Positions 1 through 6,143 of a DNA stretch of 7,742 nt are shown one piece after another. Position 1 is the first letter of the stretch, and each line of letters starts with the position of its first letter. Both the position numbers and the translations under genes were made by a program. Source of the DNA: Bryobacterales bacterium (GTDB lineage: Bacteria; Cyanobacteriota; Vampirovibrionia; Obscuribacterales; Obscuribacteraceae). The DNA is taken from positions 1-7,742 of the forward strand of contig CAJCHQ010000305.1 of the NCBI GenBank assembly GCA_903970295.1. The letters run 5' to 3'. A model generated the notes under the pieces. That model was not told where the DNA came from, searched no databases, and worked only from the letters and a program-made list of their open reading frames with translations.

Positions 1-3000
1 CCACGTCGATTCTTGACCAATATGCTGACGTCGGCTCGTAACGATGAATTGGCATAGATGACCGGGCTCGCCAGGCGACCATACAACTGGGCATCAGACT
101 CACTGGCATTGAGTTGCCGCAGGACCACCTGACTGTGAGTGGATGATAAATCGAAAACCCGATCGGCAAAACCTCGATCGTGATATTTGTCCACCAGAGC
201 CAGACAAATTTCGCGGGTCTCACACATACCGGTGACGAAGTTCACGGTTGCCGACTCTTCCGGGTTCAGTGTCTTGCGCCATCTAATTGCCACAATCGGG
301 TCGAGAACCGAACCATGACTGCCTGAAAGCTTTCCGGTATTATTCATCGCTTCCGGTTTGGACACGGTGCCACTCCGCCCAAGAAAACGCATTCGATCTG
401 TTTCGTATGAAATCTCGGCGTCACCGAGTCCGTGATCGGCGACAACATGGAACATCCAAGGTGAGTGCTCTGTCGCGGAGCGCGCTCGACGATTGCAGAG
501 AATCGCTCGCTGCTGTGCCAAGATTTCTGTTTGCACAAAGAGGTTACTAAAAGCCGGATGCAGAGCGTCCGCAACTGGAGACGCCAGAACCACTTCTGCA
601 TAACTCGTGATATCGATTGTCTTTCGACTCAAAGATCGATTGGTGATTCGTACTCGCCGCAATTCGATGTCATCTTCCGATGAGACTACAATCTCGGTGT
701 GGGTGACGAGGTCATTGTCCCGCCGACGAAACTCGACTCGCGACTCGGAGAAAATCGCCTCATAACTCTCTGTCCGTACAAGCGCTGGTTGGTGTGCCGC
801 CGACCAAAACTCGCCAGTGCTCAAATCTCGAATGTAGCAAAACATGCCCCAGTTGTCACAAGTGCTGTCTTCACGCCAACGAGTGACCGCGATGTCCTTC
901 CACAAACTGTAGCCGCCACCAGCATTGGTGACCATTACGTGATAGCGCCCGTTTGACAGCAGTTGCACTTCCGGAATGACACTGTTGGGGCTGCTGAATA
1001 CGCGGAAGGGTGTTTCCGCCCCACCAAAACTGGTGCGCAATCCGGACAGCTCGGTAGTGTCAGAATGGAATGTCGCAGCTTTCGGTACCCGTTCCTGAAG
1101 CAGCAAAGTCGTAGCCTGAAACGATGGATCAGATTCAAAACGTTTTTGCATGGGCCGATCCAGCATCAAATAAGCCAGGGACAGCAGGCTCATGCCCTGA
1201 TGGTGAGCCATGAACGAGCGAATGATCGCATACGGTTGCCCACTGGGCAGGCGCGATGGAGTGTAATCGATAGCCTCGAAGAAACCGTATCTGCCGATAA
1301 ATTGCTGCGCCGCCATGCGTTCCAGATTGAGACACGCTTGCTCGGGAGCCACCATCAAAGCCAGAGCCGAGGCATACGGGGCCACGACCAAATCTTCACC
1401 CAGACCCCGCTTGAGGCCTAGCCCAGGTACACCGAACGCCCGGTATTGGTAGTTGAGTTGAGCATCGACTTTGTTGTAACCGGATTCCGAAATTCCCCAC
1501 GGTACGCCACGTTGCTTGCCATAAGCGATCTGGCGTTCTACAACCGCCTTATACGTTTGATCCAACAAAGTTCCTTCATAGGTGGGCATCACCAGCAGTG
1601 GCATCAAATACTCGAACATCGTGCCGCTCCAGGAAAGCAAAATCGGATCACCGCCAGCGGACGTAAGCAGACGTCCCAGCGCAAACCAACTTTCCTGCGG
1701 CAACTGTCCTTGAGCGATAGCCACGAAATTGCACAGCCGCGCCTCGGAAGCCAACAAATCATAGAAGCTGGCATCCAGCCGTCTCTGATCGACGTGATAG
1801 CCAATCGACAACAGACAACGGGTCTTGTCGAAGAGAAACTTGTATTCCATATTCGTCAGATCACCGGACAACAGAGCCAGCCGTTCGCCAGAGGCCAGGC
1901 GCTCTCGAGCCCGTTGGCTTCCATCGATGATGTGCTTTCGCATTTGCTCGAGCCACTGCTTTCGATCGGCACTCGCCTCGAGTTCGGTGTGAGCTTGCAA
2001 TGCAGGCAGCAAATCGACTTCGAAACCAGCCAGGGCACGCAGCGAGGGTATTCGATCGAGAGCCGGCATTTCCTTGAGTTGTACGGCGAAATTTGCCACC
2101 CCCGACCACGGCGCCAGGTAAGTCAACTCGACGAGCGCATCCGAACATTGCTGGCAGAGGCTATCTGTCCAAGATCGCAAGTCGCTCTTATCGCCACCAC
2201 CAACGGTGACCGACATAGTTTCGGCTAAAATTTCTCTTGCAATCGCAGTCAATCTGGCCAAACAAGAGTGTGTTGCCGACAACGTGCTTGGAGTCGACAG
2301 AAGAGCGGTCTCAAGCTCCTTCTCGAACTGCCCGATTGAATTCGCTACAGGAGTTGGAGCGGAATCGATAAGAACATTCAGCGTATCGCGCAGACCCGCA
2401 TACAGCTGGACGCTGACAATGTTGTCGGAACCCAGCGCCAAAAGCCCTTGACACAAAGTCATTAAGCTGCCGGCTAGGTTGCCGCTATCTACCGTTGATA
2501 TGTAAGCTGGTGGCAGCGGTTTCAGAGTTTGCGTGTCATACCAGTTGTAGAAGTGGCCGCGGTGTCGCTCAAGATCTTCCATCGTACTAAGCGTTTTGGC
2601 TGAGCGCTCGAGCACGCGACCGGCTGTAATGTAGCCGAAGTCATAAGCACTGAGATTAGCCAGAAGAGCAAGCCCGATGTTAGTAGGCGAGGTGCGATGC
2701 GCAACCACTTCAATCGGATGCTCCTGATAGTTATCCGGCGGCAACCAATTGTCTTCTTCTGTGACGAAATTCTCGAAGAAAGCGAAAGTTCGGCGCGCCA
2801 TCTTTTGCAAAAAGAGGTTCTGTTCGCTCGTCAACCTGGCGCGGCGACGCACCAGGGGCAAACTAATCCACCAGGTAATCAATGGACATAAGAACCACAA
2901 CACTAGAATGGGCAACGCCACAGGCAAATTCTGCGGTTTTTGCAGAACCAGATACCAGAAGAGCGCGCCTGCCAAAATCGGAGAGCTGCACATTGTCAAA

Positions 3001-5855
3001 CAGAAGCCAGCGAGATTGCCGCTGCCATGGCGATCGCTCGCCGTGCTCCATTCCAAAAGCCCTTTGCGTGTCACAGCTAAACGCAGACAGGTCCGCAAAA
3101 TCGCAGAAAGACTAAAGAATGCCTCATATGGCAAACATGCCAGAGAAACTGTGGCCAGGGCAAAACGGCGAGCGATCACTCGCAACGCTCCGACAAGGTG
3201 ATGGATAACACTAACATCCTCAGGCTTGCTCAATATTTCCAAAACCGAAGCAAAGACTGGCGGCAGAAAAATAATAGTAATCGCTGAAATCGTCCAGAAG
3301 CGCGAGGACGAAAGCACTGTCCAACCCAGAATCAACATCAAAGTTAGAGATGCTTGCGTCAGACTGCGGCGCAGATTATCAAATATCTTCCACTGCGAAA
3401 GTACCGAAATAGGATTTCTCTGATTGCTTCTTCCGCGTCCAGGAACGCTCGGCAAAAGCCATTCCAGAAGTTGCCAATCCCCCCGAATCCAGCGGTATCT
3501 CCGATTCACATCGGCGTTGTAGCGAGTGGGATACTCTTCGAACAGCTGCACATCACTCAACAAACCCGAGCGTGCGTAACACCCCTCGAGCAAATCATGG
3601 CTGAGGATTCTATTCTCGGGGAAACAATCTGCCAGAGAACTTTCGAAAGCATCAACATCGTAAATGCCTTTGCCGATGAAAGAGCCTTCTCCGAAAAGAT
3701 CTTGATAAACATCAGAAACTGTACGGGTATATGGATCGATTCCCGGTTCGCTGCCATATATTCGTGCATAGAGCGACCCGTTCGTGCTCGGCAAACTAAC
3801 CGACACGCGTGGTTGCAAAATGCCATAACCCTCCACGACACGACGTTTAACCGGATCGAATTGAGGTGCATTAAGCGGGTGTGACATAACTCCGACAAAC
3901 TGTCGCGCTGAGTCGCGTGGCAGCTGTGTATCTGTATCCAGCGTGATCACATATTTCACATCAACAAGAGCCGTGGTATCGCCCGCGATGACAGAAAATC
4001 GATTAGCCTCCCGGCGGCGCAAGAAGGCATTCAAATCACCCAGCTTGCCTCGTTTCCTCTCGTAGCCCATCCAAACGCGTTCCCGCGCATTGAAACGGCG
4101 TGGTCGGTGAAATAGAAAAAAGCTGTTCCTGTCGCCCCCGTATTTTTGATTCAATTCGTCAATGCGCTGACGAGCCAGTTGGATCAGGGATTCGTCGCCG
4201 GGAGTTGTCTCCGTCTGCGCATCGGTCAAGTCGGTGATCAAAGCGAAGTGAATATTCTCATCACGATTGGCCAGAAAGCGAACTTCCAGCCCTTCGATCA
4301 AAGTCTCGATGCCTCGTGGACTAGCAAGCATCGTCGGCACAACCACCAGAGTTCGGGAACTCGACGGAATACCCTTGCTGAAATCCATGCGTGGTAAGGG
4401 TTGGGGTGCCACCAAAAATGCACACAGCCAGTTGACGAGCGCAACAGACAACTCACTAGTGGCTACAAAAGAAACGACTAGGGTGAGCAATAAAAGCCAG
4501 TCCGGCAAGTCATTTCTAACCGCCTTTCCGGCCGTAATATCAGTCAGAACTATTGTGATACCAGTGATTGAGCCAACATAAGCCAGCAGAGGCAATTTGC
4601 CGGCGATGCGCTGCAGCACTTCTAGTGAAGTGAACTGGACGCTGGCTGCTCGTGCCAATTGGGGCAAGCCCTTGTAAATGATATACCAACCGACGTGACC
4701 GGCACGACCATCGCTCGGCTTATCAACAACACTAGCGCGAGCGAGTTCGATTGCCTGTTGCGCCACTTGTGATTCAGACAAAGAAGTTTTCTTGGCCAGC
4801 TTTTCAACCACGCGACGGTAATGATCGCGAGTGGAAAAATCCATTTGACTATAGACTCCAGCCGGATCTTCCAGCAGTATTCGCTCGATCGCACTGTTCG
4901 ACTCGACAAATTCGCGCCAATCTACCGCCCCGAGAGCGCCGAGAGAACCAATACTATTGCTGATGGAAACCTGATCGGCAGCCTGTTGTTGCGTTTCGGA
5001 CTGAACTAATTGCTCAATGGTCAAACCGGATTCCGCTAGCCGTTGTTCTACCCAGGTCAACGGCAGAGCTAACGCCGGCCCCTGCCCTTGCAAACGCCGC
5101 GCTAGTTCAGCGACGAACGAACTGACCAACGGTGGATTCGATCGAGCCATATCGGCTATGACCAGGATCAGGCTCTTAGGGTCCTTCTCGGCTATTTCCA
5201 TCATTTGATCGGCCCAAGACTCGGCGCTATCACGATCGAGCGTATCGGTAGCGATGCGTACACCGACTCGGCGAAGGTTCTCGATCAGAGCTAACCGCAA
5301 CATGATTGGAATCGCCCACAACTCGCCCAACTTGAGCGCCGTTATCTGCTGATACGACGCTACGAAACGACCGAAACCGGAAAGTGCGATGCGTCCATCT
5401 CCATGTGAGATCGTTTCCAATGCGATGTCGTATACGCGCGGAAAACCGGCGGATGGTCCGTTGATCAGGCAGGGAAGCTCTCGACTGTAGCCTTTTGGTA
5501 AGTGTTTCTTAGCCGTGCGGATTTGTTCTTCAATCAAATAGAAGTTATCGAGCAACCACTCGCCAGCCGGAGTGATGCGCCGATTGGCTTTGACCTTCTC
5601 GGTCAGCAGATCGCAACAGCGACCAATCACCAACTCGTTATCGGCTAAGCGGCTGAGCAGTTGATCGGCACTATTCGTAGCATTAACTTTGTGCCAGCCA
5701 GCTAGCATTTTGCCGTGCTGCTCCATTTGTTCTTGACTGAACAGCTCCGCCCGCAGCGGCGCTTCCCCTGCAGCATTGCGCGGCAAGCCGCTTCTTTGCA
5801 GAAAGGACCGCAAATTACCTGAGACAAGCTTGGTAGAAGGCTTCAACTGCAACAC
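1..5855 (-). CDS. Cyclic beta-1,2-glucan synthase (NdvB/ChvB/Cgs-like), 3' end beyond the window
   Basis: This large inner-membrane enzyme should polymerise glucose from UDP-glucose into beta-1,2-glucan, cyclise it and trim its length. Seen, numbering from the GTG at 5855: LRAELF near residue 34 in an N-terminal cytoplasmic region; hydrophobic segments about 417-440 and 452-482; a GT84/GT2-like domain about 485-820 with DTDTQLP at 640-646, SHDLLEG around D754 and RxxRW at 785-789; hydrophobic segments between about 831 and 999; a glucoamylase-like (PF10091/GH189-type) domain with NWLPPDN 1036-1042, RTSPTNIGL 1054-1062, FEYLMP with E1415, WGISESGYN 1453-1461 and MAHHQGM 1549-1555; then the GH94 beta-sandwich start with NAGGGYSLWKD 1644-1654. 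The frame is open from the upstream TAA (5907-5909) to the left edge, giving 1951 codons, against about 2,800 residues usual for the family. The GH94 catalytic barrel is therefore off-window. The start is uncertain: GTG 5855, TTG 5852 or TTG 5846, while the first ATG (5726) would remove conserved residues. Family assignment is strong; activity and cyclisation are inferred. Confidence 0.93.
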   Translation of the reverse strand, partial: MLQLKPSTKLVSGNLRSFLQRSGLPRNAAGEAPLRAELFSQEQMEQHGKMLAGWHKVNATNSADQLLSRLADNELVIGRCCDLLTEKVKANRRITPAGEWLLDNFYLIEEQIRTAKKHLPKGYSRELPCLINGPSAGFPRVYDIALETISHGDGRIALSGFGRFVASYQQITALKLGELWAIPIMLRLALIENLRRVGVRIATDTLDRDSAESWADQMMEIAEKDPKSLILVIADMARSNPPLVSSFVAELARRLQGQGPALALPLTWVEQRLAESGLTIEQLVQSETQQQAADQVSISNSIGSLGALGAVDWREFVESNSAIERILLEDPAGVYSQMDFSTRDHYRRVVEKLAKKTSLSESQVAQQAIELARASVVDKPSDGRAGHVGWYIIYKGLPQLARAASVQFTSLEVLQRIAGKLPLLAYVGSITGITIVLTDITAGKAVRNDLPDWLLLLTLVVSFVATSELSVALVNWLCAFLVAPQPLPRMDFSKGIPSSSRTLVVVPTMLASPRGIETLIEGLEVRFLANRDENIHFALITDLTDAQTETTPGDESLIQLARQRIDELNQKYGGDRNSFFLFHRPRRFNARERVWMGYERKRGKLGDLNAFLRRREANRFSVIAGDTTALVDVKYVITLDTDTQLPRDSARQFVGVMSHPLNAPQFDPVKRRVVEGYGILQPRVSVSLPSTNGSLYARIYGSEPGIDPYTRTVSDVYQDLFGEGSFIGKGIYDVDAFESSLADCFPENRILSHDLLEGCYARSGLLSDVQLFEEYPTRYNADVNRRYRWIRGDWQLLEWLLPSVPGRGRSNQRNPISVLSQWKIFDNLRRSLTQASLTLMLILGWTVLSSSRFWTISAITIIFLPPVFASVLEILSKPEDVSVIHHLVGALRVIARRFALATVSLACLPYEAFFSLSAILRTCLRLAVTRKGLLEWSTASDRHGSGNLAGFCLTMCSSPILAGALFWYLVLQKPQNLPVALPILVLWFLCPLITWWISLPLVRRRARLTSEQNLFLQKMARRTFAFFENFVTEEDNWLPPDNYQEHPIEVVAHRTSPTNIGLALLANLSAYDFGYITAGRVLERSAKTLSTMEDLERHRGHFYNWYDTQTLKPLPPAYISTVDSGNLAGSLMTLCQGLLALGSDNIVSVQLYAGLRDTLNVLIDSAPTPVANSIGQFEKELETALLSTPSTLSATHSCLARLTAIAREILAETMSVTVGGGDKSDLRSWTDSLCQQCSDALVELTYLAPWSGVANFAVQLKEMPALDRIPSLRALAGFEVDLLPALQAHTELEASADRKQWLEQMRKHIIDGSQRARERLASGERLALLSGDLTNMEYKFLFDKTRCLLSIGYHVDQRRLDASFYDLLASEARLCNFVAIAQGQLPQESWFALGRLLTSAGGDPILLSWSGTMFEYLMPLLVMPTYEGTLLDQTYKAVVERQIAYGKQRGVPWGISESGYNKVDAQLNYQYRAFGVPGLGLKRGLGEDLVVAPYASALALMVAPEQACLNLERMAAQQFIGRYGFFEAIDYTPSRLPSGQPYAIIRSFMAHHQGMSLLSLAYLMLDRPMQKRFESDPSFQATTLLLQERVPKAATFHSDTTELSGLRTSFGGAETPFRVFSSPNSVIPEVQLLSNGRYHVMVTNAGGGYSLWKDIAVTRWREDSTCDNWGMFCYIRDLSTGEFWSAAHQPALVRTESYEAIFSESRVEFRRRDNDLVTHTEIVVSSEDDIELRRVRITNRSLSRKTIDITSYAEVVLASPVADALHPAFSNLFVQTEILAQQRAILCNRRARSATEHSPWMFHVVADHGLGDAEISYETDRMRFLGRSGTVSKPEAMNNTGKLSGSHGSVLDPIVAIRWRKTLNPEESATVNFVTGMCETREICLALVDKYHDRGFADRVFDLSSTHSQVVLRQLNASESDAQLYGRLASPVIYANSSLRADVSILVKNRR

Positions 5856-5857
5856 CT
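5853..5857 (-). promoter_or_regulatory. Possible ribosome binding site deciding the synthase start
   Basis: On the minus strand AGGTG lies 6 nt before the TTG at 5846-5844 and overlaps the GTG at 5855-5853. It matches five contiguous bases of the Shine-Dalgarno consensus. The GTG itself has no recognisable purine-rich site upstream. This favours TTG 5846 as the translation start, three codons inside the coordinates given for the CDS. The motif is short, so this remains a guess. Confidence 0.3.
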
Positions 5858-5903
5858 GATTGCCGTGCCCGAACTCAAGACATCGGGAACAGCTGCGTAT
5901 TGC

Positions 5904-5909
5904 GGTTTA
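5904..5909 (-). promoter_or_regulatory. Weak -10-like hexamer upstream of the glucan synthase gene
   Basis: The minus strand reads TATAAA at 5909-5904, similar to TATAAT, about 50 bases before the candidate start codons. A transcript starting just downstream would have a leader of roughly 40 nt. The -35 position, 17-18 bases upstream, reads TTTCAT or TTCATC, a poor match to TTGACA. The hexamer overlaps the end of the mini-ORF at 5907-5999. Support rests on position and the -10 alone. Confidence 0.2.
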
Positions 5910-5999
5910 TATGACCACGAATGCTGTGGATGAAAGGCGTACGACCATTTTGGCACTTAATAGTATTTGCAAGGCAAATACGTTAGCCCACATAGCCAT
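5907..5999 (-). CDS. Possible 30-residue hydrophobic leader-type ORF, probably chance
   Basis: This ORF runs from ATG at 5999-5997 to TAA at 5909-5907 and encodes a short hydrophobic peptide beginning MAMWANVFALQ and ending STAFVVI. It lies in the same frame as the downstream synthase, with 17 non-stop codons between its TAA and the GTG at 5855. No Shine-Dalgarno sequence precedes it, and it contains the whole inverted repeat at 5963-5981. It could be a membrane micropeptide, a leader peptide, a remnant of a longer N-terminus, or nothing. Random short ORFs of this size are common, so confidence is low. Confidence 0.12.
   Translation of the reverse strand: MAMWANVFALQILLSAKMVVRLSSTAFVVI
5963..5981. 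repeat. Perfect 8-bp inverted repeat with 3-nt loop
   Basis: GTATTTGC and GCAAATAC are exact reverse complements separated by AAG on the plus strand. The AT-rich dyad sits about 110 bases upstream of the synthase start. It could be an operator for a dimeric regulator or an RNA hairpin. It lacks the GC-rich stem and following T run of an intrinsic terminator, so I do not call it one. The symmetry is directly visible; function is inference. Confidence 0.6.
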
Positions 6000-6143
6000 G
6001 ATGTCACAGATTAGCGACCATAGATAGATCTGAGCAGGAAGCAGCCCGCTGCTATATTTGAGCATTGGCGCACTTGCTTAGCAAAAGGAAATCACCACGG
6101 CGCCTTTGTTGACGACCGATTAGCAGATTTTGTCCCTTTCCGC

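Larger units (their letters stand above)
5856..6143. other. Intergenic region between the Tad-like gene and the glucan synthase gene
   Basis: This is a gap of about 288 bases between two minus-strand genes. It would hold the terminator of the upstream gene and the promoter of the synthase gene, if they are separate transcription units. I see one perfect inverted repeat (5963-5981), a poor GC-rich palindrome (6040-6053), a weak -10-like hexamer (5904-5909) and a 30-codon ORF (5907-5999). There is no T-tract hairpin and no tRNA or other recognisable RNA gene. Confidence 0.7.

Noticed and set aside
963..1421. A 152-codon open frame on the plus strand.
   Set aside because: It is antisense to the glucoamylase-like domain containing MAHHQGM, and has no ribosome binding site or recognisable family.
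1446..2228. A 260-codon open frame on the plus strand.
   Set aside because: It lies antisense to the glucan synthase coding frame, whose translation has family motifs on both sides. The plus-strand product has no recognisable motif or composition of a real protein.
2749..3201. Overlapping plus-strand frames of 77 and 150 codons, rich in Arg and Lys.
   Set aside because: They are antisense to the hydrophobic segments of the synthase. Their basic composition is what complements of hydrophobic codons produce.
3354..3884. A 176-codon open frame on the plus strand.
   Set aside because: It is opposite the GT84 core that includes the RxxRW and SHDLLEG motifs. It is a shadow of the coding bias of the real gene.
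3557..3898. A 113-codon open frame on the minus strand.
   Set aside because: It is in a different frame within the same stretch as the GT84 domain. The synthase frame there is unbroken and carries conserved motifs.
6040..6053. A GC-rich palindrome AGCAGC-CC-GCTGCT that could be a terminator for the Tad-like gene.
   Set aside because: The stem is only 5-6 bp with a loop too tight for the full stem, and no T run follows on the minus strand. I do not call it a terminator.
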